From NCBI GenBank assembly GCA_045546275.1, contig JAZQCM010000037.1, positions 1-64,000 on the forward strand: a DNA stretch of 64,000 nucleotides, read 5' to 3'. Under the pieces are notes generated by a model. It did not search any database, was not told the origin of the DNA, and was given only the letters and a program-made list of their open reading frames with translations. The stretch is from RGIG1927 sp045546275 (GTDB lineage: Bacteria > Bacillota > Clostridia > UMGS1883). This document shows, one piece after another, positions 52,061 through 59,479 of the stretch. A program made the position numbers and the translations under genes. How positions within the stretch are numbered: the first letter of the stretch is position 1; each line of letters begins with the position of its first letter.

Positions 52061-52624
52061 ATGAAAAAATTAAAATTAATAGCAATATCTCTTGCATGTG
52101 TGTTGGTTTTTTCGGGTGTTTATTTTTTGTATAACAACCTTTCTGATAAATACACTCCGGAAACACTGCTTGGCGAGGAGCAGCAAAACGAAGACTCAAC
52201 AGAAACACGAAAAAAAGCTCCCGATTTTACGGTTTTTGATTTTGAAGGCAACGCGGTTTTTCTTTCCGACATGGTTGGCAAGCCTGTTGTGGTAAATTTC
52301 TGGGCAAGCTGGTGTCCGCCCTGTAAGGCTGAAATGCCCGACTTTGAAGAAATGTACGAAAAATACGGTGAAGATATTCACTTTATGATGGTGAACATGA
52401 CCGATGGTATGCAGGAAACATTAGATTCTGCAAAAAATTATGTGGATAAATCCCTCTTTTCATTTCCTGTGTACTACGACACGGAATTGTCGGCGGCATA
52501 TGCATACCGCGTAAATTCCCTTCCTGCCACATATTTTATTGACAAGGACGGCTACCCTGTAACCTATGCAAAAGGAATGCTCAGCAAAAGCAGACTTGAA
52601 AAAGGCATAAGCATGTTAAAATAA
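52061..52624 (+). CDS. TlpA/ResA-like membrane-anchored thioredoxin
   Basis: A 187-residue protein with an N-terminal membrane anchor (about 5-24) and an extracytoplasmic thioredoxin fold. The active site is WASWCPPCKAEM (Cys85, Cys88), then the cis-Pro region NSLPATYFIDKDG. It is probably reduced by the upstream CcdA. With no cytochrome c maturation genes nearby, the target may be another exported thiol protein; a role in spore-coat chemistry or peroxide defence is possible but not shown. Confidence 0.9.
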   Translation: MKKLKLIAISLACVLVFSGVYFLYNNLSDKYTPETLLGEEQQNEDSTETRKKAPDFTVFDFEGNAVFLSDMVGKPVVVNFWASWCPPCKAEMPDFEEMYEKYGEDIHFMMVNMTDGMQETLDSAKNYVDKSLFSFPVYYDTELSAAYAYRVNSLPATYFIDKDGYPVTYAKGMLSKSRLEKGISMLK

Positions 52625-52660
52625 AGAATGTGAATTTTTGGTTAATAGATGTAAAACATA

Positions 52661-52689
52661 TTGCATTTGTAAAAAAACTGTGATAAACT
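52661..52689 (+). promoter_or_regulatory. Candidate promoter of the acidic membrane protein gene
   Basis: TTGCAT (52661-52666), 17-bp spacer, TAAACT (52684-52689), 31 bp before the ATG. Confidence 0.5.
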
Positions 52690-52719
52690 AATCAAAGTGT
52701 TTTTAAGGAGGTTAAAACA

Positions 52720-53580
52720 ATGGATGAAAATAAGAATGAAATTTTAGAAGACACTGTAGAAGCAGTTGAAGAAACTGTTGAAACAGTAGAAGAAATAGCC
52801 GAAGCAGTTGAAGAGGCTATGGAAGCAGTAGAGGTTGAAGACGGTATGACGGTTATCGAAGAGGATTCTACTGAGGCTGAAAAGTATGTGGACGTTGAAC
52901 GCCTTGCAAAAGAGGTAAAGTCCCTTAAGTTAAAGAACAGAATTTTATCTGTAATCTTAGCTATTATTGTTTTAGCAGCAGCTGTTTTTGGCGGTTATAA
53001 GGCTGTAAGCAGCTACAACCCCTACAACAAAATGGGTGTTCCCAACACTTCCGGCATGACCTTAAAGGACATGGCAAGCATGTACGGTGTGTCTGTTGAC
53101 ACAATCAAAGAGCAGTATCAGCTTCCCGAAAATGTTAAGGACAATACTTATGCTGAGGTTGTTATGTATCTTGCACCCGTATCTTTAGTTGTTCAGGCAC
53201 AGTTTGGTATGGACTTTGCAACAGCAAAGGAAGAGCTTAAGTTCTCTGACGATATTACAGAAGATTCTTTGTGGTTTGATGCCGAAGCAACAATCCCCGT
53301 GTCTATCTATGTTGGTACAGGTGATGCATTGGCAGCATTTGTTGCTGAATACAATCTTCCCGAAACTGTAACAGAAGACACACCCTGGGGCGAAATAAGA
53401 GAACAGGTACTTAACTTTGAATACGAAAGAGCAAACGCTCCTGTGGAAGAAGTTGAAGAGCCTGAGGTTGTGGACGTACCCGAGCTTTCCGAAGACGAAA
53501 CAGCACCTGTAGAGCTTTCATCTGAAGAGCTTGCTGAAATTCTTGAATATCTTGAAAACAGCACAGAAGTAGTTGAATAA
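52720..53580 (+). CDS. Membrane protein with acidic N-terminus and helical repeat motifs
   Basis: A 286-residue protein not assigned to a family. Residues 1-55 are very acidic with a loose EAVEE repeat; about 75-93 is a membrane helix (ILSVILAIIVLAAAVFGGY), so the C-terminus is probably outside. The outer part carries three copies of a short module: a helix (MYGVSVDTIKEQYQLPENV, FGMDFATAKEELKF, VAEYNLPETV) followed by acid-T/S-x-W or Y and E. The third ends TEDTPWGEI. The tail is again acidic. AAGGAGG precedes the ATG. A terminator follows. Function unknown. Confidence 0.75.
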   Translation: MDENKNEILEDTVEAVEETVETVEEIAEAVEEAMEAVEVEDGMTVIEEDSTEAEKYVDVERLAKEVKSLKLKNRILSVILAIIVLAAAVFGGYKAVSSYNPYNKMGVPNTSGMTLKDMASMYGVSVDTIKEQYQLPENVKDNTYAEVVMYLAPVSLVVQAQFGMDFATAKEELKFSDDITEDSLWFDAEATIPVSIYVGTGDALAAFVAEYNLPETVTEDTPWGEIREQVLNFEYERANAPVEEVEEPEVVDVPELSEDETAPVELSSEELAEILEYLENSTEVVE

Positions 53581-53586
53581 AAACAC

Positions 53587-53615
53587 AAAAAAGAGTGAGC
53601 TTTCACTCTTTTTTT
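53587..53615 (+). terminator. Intrinsic terminator
   Basis: A 12-bp stem AAAAAAGAGTGA (53587-53598) and TCACTCTTTTTT (53603-53614), loop GCTT, 7 bp after the acidic membrane protein gene. Confidence 0.88.
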
Positions 53616-53645
53616 GTTGTTTAAAACAAAGAAATATAGTATAAT

Positions 53646-53848
53646 GATTTCATCGAAGATGAAATCAGCGATATAAATTCCTTTCGGAATTTGCGATATA
53701 CCTTACGGTGCGATATATCCTGACAGATGCGATATGTCCCTTCGGGACGAGAACAAGGGAATTTGTATCATATCGCAACCGAATAAAATGAGGTTATATC
53801 GCATTTGAGAAACAAATATATCGCACGAGCGGGAGCGAGTATATCGCT
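53646..53848. repeat. MITE-like hairpin element with inverted GCGATAT arrays
   Basis: Opens with a 9-bp hairpin GATTTCATC/GATGAAATC (53646-53666). GCGATAT then occurs four times on the plus strand (53668, 53693, 53710, 53729), and its complement ATATCGC four times (53770, 53796, 53818, 53841), so the whole folds on itself; the outer arms AGCGATATA (53667-53675) and TATATCGCT (53840-53848) pair perfectly. Between copies are small hairpins: AAATTCC/GGAATTT, ACC/GGT, GTCCC/GGGAC. There is no credible gene in it. The plan is that of a miniature inverted-repeat element. Confidence 0.7.
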
Positions 53849-53854
53849 AAAAAC

Positions 53855-53884
53855 TTGGCATGCAGAGTATGCAGTCTTTATAGT
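53855..53884 (+). promoter_or_regulatory. Candidate promoter of the P-loop kinase gene
   Basis: TTGGCA (53855-53860), 18-bp spacer, TATAGT (53879-53884), directly after the hairpin element and 35 bp before the ATG. Confidence 0.45.
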
Positions 53885-53918
53885 AAGATTTTCGAATGTT
53901 GGTGAAAGGAGTGATAGA

Positions 53919-54422
53919 ATGGAAAGGGTAATAATAATCGGTTGTCCCGGTAGTGGTAAAAGCACTTTTGGGCGGGAACTCAAACATATTACAGGGGTAC
54001 CATTATATCACTTGGATATGCTGTTTTGGAATGAGGATAAGACAACTGTTTCTAAAGAGATTTTTATTGAACGGTTACAAGAGGTTTTGAGTAATCCTAA
54101 ATGGATTATCGACGGTAATTATGGTAGTAGTATGGAAATGCGTATCAAAGAGTGTGATACTGTTTTCTTTTTGGATTATCCCACCGAAGTTTGCATAGAT
54201 GGGATTAAGGAGAGGAAAGGAAAACCTCGCTCTGATATGCCTTGGATTGAAAACGATAATACGGATGAAGAGTTTATTTCTTTTATAAAAAACTATAATA
54301 TAGAAAGCAGACCGCAGGTTATCAGGTTATTGGAAAAATATTCGACAAAAAATATTGTGGTATTTCGTTCCAGAGTGGAATCAGAAGAATATATATCGTC
54401 GCTAAAAAGTATTGGAATCTAA
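53919..54422 (+). CDS. P-loop kinase-like protein (FlaR/adenylate-kinase-like)
   Basis: A 167-residue NTPase with Walker A GCPGSGKST (about residues 8-16), LDMLFWNED, and WIIDGNYG followed by a Walker-B-like stretch VFFLDYP. This matches the family often annotated as DNA topology modulation protein FlaR or a shikimate/adenylate-kinase-like kinase; the true substrate is unknown. I start at the ATG at 53919, where AGGAG lies 7 bases upstream; the frame runs into the hairpin element back to 53805, which is not coding. Codon use (GGT AGT GGT, ATA-rich) differs from its neighbours and suggests later acquisition. Confidence 0.82.
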   Translation: MERVIIIGCPGSGKSTFGRELKHITGVPLYHLDMLFWNEDKTTVSKEIFIERLQEVLSNPKWIIDGNYGSSMEMRIKECDTVFFLDYPTEVCIDGIKERKGKPRSDMPWIENDNTDEEFISFIKNYNIESRPQVIRLLEKYSTKNIVVFRSRVESEEYISSLKSIGI

Positions 54423-54462
54423 TTATACAGCCTTTTTACAAATACACAAAAGAGGTAAAAAT

Positions 54463-56667
54463 ATGAAAAAAGCTTCAATTTTATTTTTAACTACAACACT
54501 TATATTAACCTTGGGGGTGAGTGCCATGTGTGCCAGACCGCTTTCTGTTCATGACCCGTCAATTATTAAGGACTATAACGGAAAATACTACGTGTTCGGC
54601 AGTCACATAACAACTGCCGAAAGCGACAATCTTATTGACTGGGGCTATGTTGCACGTGGCTACAAAACCGAGGGCAATGTTCATTTTGGAAGCCTCGCCG
54701 AAACCTTGAAGGGTAGCTTCAAGTGGGCAGGCATGGACGATGGTGACTGCAAGGGCGGTTTTGCTGTGTGGGCGCCTGATGTTTACTACAACCCTCATTA
54801 CAGATGGGAAAACGGCAATTTAGGTGCATACATGATGTACTACAGCGCATCGTCAACCTATAAGCGCAGCTGTATCGGACTTGCAGTTTCAAAGGAAATT
54901 GAAGGCCCTTACACCTATGTTGACACTATTATTTACTCAGGCTTTACAAAAACGGGCGGTGTGGACGAAAACAGTAACCACAGCAAAAAGTATGACAACA
55001 CAAATCTTGCCCGCCTTTTTGAAAAGGGCAGGGTTTCAGGCTATAAGGACGACTGGGGAATAGATGATTATAATAACATCACTTACCCCAACGCCATTGA
55101 CCCTTGTGTGTATGAAACAAAAGACAACAAGCTCTACCTTGCTTACGGCTCCTGGTCGGGCGGTATTTTCACCCTGCAGCTTAATAAAGAAACAGGTCTT
55201 CCCATTTACCCCGGGTTTGACTCGGTAACAGAAGGCGGCAACGTGGTTGACAGGTATTTCGGTACCCACATTGCAGGCGGCAAGGGCTGGTCGGGCGAAG
55301 GGCCTTTCGTTTACTACGACAAGGAAACAGACTTCTACTACCTTCAGAGTAGCTACGACTGGCTTGGAACTGAGGGCGGTTACCACATTCGAATGTTCAG
55401 AAGTAAATCGCCTGTTGGTCCTTTTACCGATATTTCGGGTAACAATGCTGTTTATGGTGAAAACCACTCTGAGCATGGTGTGAAAATGTTTGGAAACTAC
55501 AAGTTTTCCTCCATGAAAAACGCCTACACCTCAGGCGGACATTCCTCCGCTTTGATTGATGATAACGGCGAAAGATTTGTTTTTTACCACACAAGGTTTA
55601 AAGGCAGTGACTATTTTGAGCTTCGTGTTCATCAGATGTTTATGAACGAGGACGGCTGGGTAGTAATTGCGCCCTTTAAATACACAGGCGACAAAATAAG
55701 CGAAACAGGCTACAGTGACGAAGAAATTACAGGCATTTACGAATACATAAATCACGGCACAGGTATTGCCGAGGGCAAAAAGGTGAACCTGCCGGGAATG
55801 GTGCAGCTTAAAGAAGACGGCACAGTTACAGGTGCGGCAGAGGGCACGTGGACCAAAAACGGCAAATATGTAACCATGAACGTAAACGGCGGTGTTTACA
55901 AGGGTGTGTTCTTTAAGCAAAAGGACGAGGAAGGACACAGCAAAATGACCTTTTCCCTTGTGGGTGGCAAAAACGAAGCAATATGGGGCGTTAAGAGCGA
56001 AATTGAAAAGGCAGAAGCACCCAAGGAGATAATGCACATCACCTTTGATGATGAAAAAGGCTTTTCCAAGGTTCAGCGAAAAAATGGTGAAAACCCTGTT
56101 AAAGCAGAAGATGGCACAGTTTTGTTTGAAAACGGTGCTTTAAAGCTTGACGGAAGCTACGGAATTGTGCTCGATGGTGTTAATGTTACCTACAGCTTAA
56201 CCATAAGCTTTTTAATGAAGCCTGAAAGCTTCAAATCCTACACGCCTATTGTGGCAATAACGGAGAATTTCACTGACGAAATGCAAAAATGGTTTTCCCT
56301 CACAAGCTTCAACAACGGCAAAAATGCCATGCTTTGGTCACGAAATGCCGAAAACAACCAATGGCTTGACTCAAAAACCACAATAGGGTATAATTTAAAC
56401 AAGTGGCAACACATTACCCTTTCCTTTGACAAAAACTATCTTGGCACAGATGCGGATTGCATTTATGTAAAAATGTATGTTAACGGCTTTTGTGTAGGCT
56501 ACGGCACTGTAACAAACAAAATTTTTACAAAAGACAGCAAGGTTTATTTTGGCATAAATCCATGGGATAGCTGTTTTACAGGACTTATTGACGACATTAA
56601 GGTGTTTGATAAAACCTTTACCGCAAGCGCCGCAATGGCAAATTACAACACGAGCACTACAAAATAA
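54463..56667 (+). CDS. Secreted GH43 endo-arabinanase-like enzyme with LamG domain
   Basis: A 734-residue secreted enzyme with a signal peptide (about 1-23). The GH43 propeller shows Asp31 (SVHDPSII), Asp213 (NAIDPCVY) and Glu279 (SGEGPFVYYDK), the base, modulator and acid. A lipocalin-like C-terminal domain (GTWTKNGKYVTMNVNGGVYKG) is the one found in extracellular endo-alpha-1,5-L-arabinanases. The last 180 residues are a LamG domain (IMHITFDDEKGFSK to GLIDDIKVFDKTF) similar to the ones at 26524-28257. AGAGGT precedes the ATG at 54463. Confidence 0.9.
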   Translation: MKKASILFLTTTLILTLGVSAMCARPLSVHDPSIIKDYNGKYYVFGSHITTAESDNLIDWGYVARGYKTEGNVHFGSLAETLKGSFKWAGMDDGDCKGGFAVWAPDVYYNPHYRWENGNLGAYMMYYSASSTYKRSCIGLAVSKEIEGPYTYVDTIIYSGFTKTGGVDENSNHSKKYDNTNLARLFEKGRVSGYKDDWGIDDYNNITYPNAIDPCVYETKDNKLYLAYGSWSGGIFTLQLNKETGLPIYPGFDSVTEGGNVVDRYFGTHIAGGKGWSGEGPFVYYDKETDFYYLQSSYDWLGTEGGYHIRMFRSKSPVGPFTDISGNNAVYGENHSEHGVKMFGNYKFSSMKNAYTSGGHSSALIDDNGERFVFYHTRFKGSDYFELRVHQMFMNEDGWVVIAPFKYTGDKISETGYSDEEITGIYEYINHGTGIAEGKKVNLPGMVQLKEDGTVTGAAEGTWTKNGKYVTMNVNGGVYKGVFFKQKDEEGHSKMTFSLVGGKNEAIWGVKSEIEKAEAPKEIMHITFDDEKGFSKVQRKNGENPVKAEDGTVLFENGALKLDGSYGIVLDGVNVTYSLTISFLMKPESFKSYTPIVAITENFTDEMQKWFSLTSFNNGKNAMLWSRNAENNQWLDSKTTIGYNLNKWQHITLSFDKNYLGTDADCIYVKMYVNGFCVGYGTVTNKIFTKDSKVYFGINPWDSCFTGLIDDIKVFDKTFTASAAMANYNTSTTK

Positions 56668-56681
56668 AGGAGAAACTTATT

Positions 56682-57794
56682 ATGTATGATTATCTGATTG
56701 TGGGAGCAGGACTTTTTGGCTCGGTTTTTGCACACGAAGCAAAAAAGAGAGGCAAAAAGGTTCTTGTTATTGATAAACGAAATCATATAGGCGGCAACGT
56801 GTACACCGAAAACGTGGAGGGTATACAGGTGCATAAATACGGCGCACATATTTTTCACACAAGTAATAAAGAGGTGTGGGACTATGTTAATTCCTTTTGC
56901 GAATTTAACCGCTACACAAACGAGCCTGTTGCAAACTACAAGGGCGAAATGTACAACCTGCCCTTTAACATGAATACCTTTTCAAAAATGTGGGGAATAA
57001 AAACCCCTCAGGAGGCAAAAGCAAAAATTGAAGAGCAAATCGCAAAGGCGGGCATAACCGAGCCTAAAAACCTTGAAGAGCAGGCAATCAGCATGGTTGG
57101 TACCGACATTTACGAAAAGCTTGTTAAAGGCTACACCGCAAAGCAGTGGGGCAGAGATTGTAAGGATTTGCCCAGCTTTATTATTAAAAGACTGCCCGTA
57201 AGATTTGTTTACGACAACAACTATTTTAACGACAAATACCAGGGCATTCCCGTTGGCGGCTACACCAAAATTATTGAAAAAATGCTCGAAGGGGTAGAGG
57301 TAAGGCTTAACGAAAACTTTTTTGAAAAGAAGGACGAATACTTAAGCTGTGCCGAAAAAGTTCTTTTCACAGGCATGATTGACGAGTACTACAACTACTG
57401 CTACGGTCAGCTGGAATATCGCAGCTTAAAGTTTGAAACCGAAACCTTAGACTGCGAAAACTACCAGGGCAATGCAGTTATCAACTACACCGAAAAGGAC
57501 ATTCCCTACACAAGAATAATTGAGCACAAGCACTTTGAATTTATGTGCCAGAGTGGGGAAAATGTTCCCAAAACAGTTATCACAAGAGAATACCCTGCCA
57601 CATGGCAAAGGGGCGATGAACCCTATTACCCCATGAACGACGAAAAAAATAATTCCCTCTACCAAAAGTACCTTGAGCTTTCCAAAAAGGAAAGCAAGGT
57701 TATTTTCGGCGGTAGATTGGGAATGTATAAGTATTTTGATATGCACAATGTAATAAAGGAAGCTCTTGAAATGGTGAAAGCGGAGCTTTATTAA
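56682..57794 (+). CDS. glf: UDP-galactopyranose mutase
   Basis: A 370-residue flavoenzyme interconverting UDP-galactopyranose and UDP-galactofuranose for cell-surface glycans. The FAD motif is GAGLFGSVFAHEA, then RNHIGGNVY, KYGAHIFHTS and YTAKQWG, with VGGYT-type PVGGYTKI and the C-terminal GGRLGMYKYFDM. AAGGAG precedes the ATG. It follows the arabinanase gene by 14 bp; its end overlaps spmB convergently by 4 bp. Confidence 0.97.
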   Translation: MYDYLIVGAGLFGSVFAHEAKKRGKKVLVIDKRNHIGGNVYTENVEGIQVHKYGAHIFHTSNKEVWDYVNSFCEFNRYTNEPVANYKGEMYNLPFNMNTFSKMWGIKTPQEAKAKIEEQIAKAGITEPKNLEEQAISMVGTDIYEKLVKGYTAKQWGRDCKDLPSFIIKRLPVRFVYDNNYFNDKYQGIPVGGYTKIIEKMLEGVEVRLNENFFEKKDEYLSCAEKVLFTGMIDEYYNYCYGQLEYRSLKFETETLDCENYQGNAVINYTEKDIPYTRIIEHKHFEFMCQSGENVPKTVITREYPATWQRGDEPYYPMNDEKNNSLYQKYLELSKKESKVIFGGRLGMYKYFDMHNVIKEALEMVKAELY

Positions 57795-58306
57795 AAAAAC
57801 CTGCAAACAAACGAACCCACGATACTGCCTGTTAAGTCTGCTAAAAGTGCGCAGAAAAGGCAGTATCGTATTTTTTTTGCTCTTGTTGCGGCAAAGTAAA
57901 TGCTTAGTGTGTAAAAGGTGGTTTCGGTGCTGCCCATAATAACGCTGGCACATTTGCCAATGTAGCTGTCGGGGGAATGAGTGGACAATATGTTCTGAAA
58001 AAGTGCCATTGACCCTGAGCCCGACACACAGCGCATAAGCGACAAAGGCAGTATTTCCTTGGGAATGTTAAAAGCCCTGCACAAGGGTGACAAAAGCTCC
58101 GTAAAAGCGGCTAATGCCCCGGAAGAGGACAGTATTTCAATTGCCACCACCAGCCCCACTAACGACGGCAAAATGTTAAAGGCGCACAAAAGACCGTTTT
58201 TGCCACCCTCGGTGAAGGCTGACCATAAGTCAATTTTTTTTACCTTTGCAAAAATAAGTACACACAGTATAAACAGGGGAACTGCATAGGAAAAAGCATT
58301 TGTCAT
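57791..58306 (-). CDS. spmB: Spore maturation protein B
   Basis: A 171-residue membrane protein of the nucleoside-transporter-gate (Gate) superfamily, required with SpmA for spore core dehydration in Bacillus. Motifs ILPSLVGLVVAIEILSSSG, LSPLCRAFNIPKEILPL and MGSTETTFYTLSIYF are typical. GGGAGG precedes the ATG, which overlaps the spmA stop by one base. Confidence 0.94.
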   Translation of the reverse strand: MTNAFSYAVPLFILCVLIFAKVKKIDLWSAFTEGGKNGLLCAFNILPSLVGLVVAIEILSSSGALAAFTELLSPLCRAFNIPKEILPLSLMRCVSGSGSMALFQNILSTHSPDSYIGKCASVIMGSTETTFYTLSIYFAATRAKKIRYCLFCALLADLTGSIVGSFVCRFF

Positions 58307-58878
58307 TACTTAAAAAACCTCCCGCAAATTTTAGCGGATAAAACACCCACCGTAAAGGCGCAAAAGCTTGTAATAAGCGTTGGAACAAAAATTGCAGAAG
58401 GTGAGGCAGAGCCAAACTGATGCCTTAGTGCAATTACCGAGGAGGGGATAAGCTGAATGGACGCTGTGTTTATAACAATAAACATACACATGGCGTTTGT
58501 GGCAATGTGGGGAGTTGGGTTAATTTTGTCAAGCTCGCTCATTGCTTCAAGTCCAAGTGGGGTTGCGGCGTTGCCCATGCCCAGAATGTTGGCGCTCATG
58601 TTCATAACAATTTTTTCTTTTGCTTTTTGGTTTTTCCTGCCAAAAAGGAAATTAATAAGTGGGTTTAACAAAACCGAAATCAGCTTTGTCAAACCGCTTT
58701 TTTCACAAATGCCCATAATCCCCGACCAGAAGCACATTATTGGAGCTAAGGTAATAATAAGCGAAAACGCCTTTTCAATGCCGTTTGTAATTATTGAAAC
58801 AGTTGCATCGCCCCCTTGGGTGGCAAGACAAAACACAATTCCGCCCACCATCATAACAAACCATATAACAGATAAAAT
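58306..58878 (-). CDS. spmA: Spore maturation protein A (proposed AUU start)
   Basis: A membrane protein of about 190 residues, partner of SpmB. GLGNAATPLG-type MGNAATPLGLEAM and INTASIQLIPSSVIALR are family marks. The first ATG, at 58854, lies 32 bases from the only Shine-Dalgarno (AGGAGG, 58887-58892). The frame is open to a TAG at 58891-58893 with no ATG, GTG or TTG in between. An ATT at 58876-58878 lies 8 bases after AGGAGG and gives LSVIWFVMMVGGIVF, which matches the conserved SpmA N-terminus. I therefore propose an AUU start. Confidence 0.85.
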   Translation of the reverse strand: MLSVIWFVMMVGGIVFCLATQGGDATVSIITNGIEKAFSLIITLAPIMCFWSGIMGICEKSGLTKLISVLLNPLINFLFGRKNQKAKEKIVMNMSANILGMGNAATPLGLEAMSELDKINPTPHIATNAMCMFIVINTASIQLIPSSVIALRHQFGSASPSAIFVPTLITSFCAFTVGVLSAKICGRFFK

Positions 58879-58970
58879 TTTAAAAACCTCCTATTTATGA
58901 ATAAATTGAAAACACCCTGTGACTATTTGAAAAATTGTGTTGAAAAATTGTTAATTCGGTCGAAATTCCG

Positions 58971-58999
58971 TTGACATTTAAAATTTGGAATGATAATAT
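58971..58999 (+). promoter_or_regulatory. Promoter of the AbrB-type gene
   Basis: TTGACA (58971-58976), 17-bp spacer, TAATAT (58994-58999), 33 bp before the ATG. GGTCGAA just upstream, near 58958, differs by one base from the core of a Spo0A box (TGTCGAA); weak. Confidence 0.7.
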
Positions 59000-59032
59000 C
59001 TATCGTGAAGTCAGAATTTGGAGGAAAATATA

Positions 59033-59302
59033 ATGGCAAAGAAAGATACATCAAAGTCAACAAGCGTTATGCGTAAGGTTGACCAGCTGGGCAGAGTGGT
59101 TATTCCTAAGGAATTGCGAAAGAATTTTGATATTAAAGATAACGAAGATTTCCTTGAAATATATGTTGAAGGAGATAAAATTATTCTTAAAAAGTACGCC
59201 CCCGGTTGTACCTTCTGCGGAAAAGAAACAAACCTTTACGAATTTCGCGACAAAACAGTTTGCGAAAACTGCTTAAAGGAATTAAAGGACTCTGTTCTTT
59301 AA
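59033..59302 (+). CDS. AbrB-family transition-state regulator with zinc-finger-like tail
   Basis: An 89-residue DNA-binding protein. The swapped-hairpin AbrB domain is VMRKVDQLGRVVIPKELRK (17-35) and EDFLEIYVEGDKIILKKY. Instead of the Bacillus C-terminal domain it has four cysteines, CTFCGKE and CENC, that look like a small zinc knuckle; this variant occurs in clostridia. GGAGG lies 8 bases before the ATG at 59033. It is divergent from spmA. Confidence 0.92.
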   Translation: MAKKDTSKSTSVMRKVDQLGRVVIPKELRKNFDIKDNEDFLEIYVEGDKIILKKYAPGCTFCGKETNLYEFRDKTVCENCLKELKDSVL

Positions 59303-59307
59303 AAGTA

Positions 59308-59339
59308 AAAGCAATCCGAAATTTTCGGGTTGCTTTTTT
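59308..59339 (+). terminator. Intrinsic terminator after the AbrB-type gene
   Basis: Stem AAAGCAATCCGAA and TTCGGGTTGCTTT (59308-59336, one G-U pair) followed by TTT. Confidence 0.82.
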
Positions 59340-59351
59340 GTTGGTAAAATG

Positions 59352-59380
59352 TTGAAAGAAGAAAGCATTTGTGATAAAAT
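59352..59380 (+). promoter_or_regulatory. Candidate promoter of topB
   Basis: TTGAAA (59352-59357), 17-bp spacer, TAAAAT (59375-59380), giving a leader of about 90 nt that contains GGGTT/AACCC arms around 59411-59431. Confidence 0.6.
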
Positions 59381-59479
59381 AAACCCATGCATGATTTATT
59401 GAGTATAGAGGGGTTATGCCTTTATCAACCCTAAACTATAAAAATATACCAAACAAAAAACAAAAAGGCGGTAATTACC

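Noticed and set aside
53668..53847. CRISPR-like array of a short repeated word
   Set aside because: The 7-bp word is inverted in the second half and the spacers are small hairpins of uneven length; this is a self-complementary element, not a CRISPR.
53805..53918. Upstream extension of the P-loop kinase frame
   Set aside because: It runs through the end of the hairpin element; a good ribosome site and ATG occur at 53919, followed at once by the Walker A region.
58854..58878. ATG 58854 as spmA start
   Set aside because: It would be 32 bases from the only Shine-Dalgarno and cut into the first conserved membrane helix.
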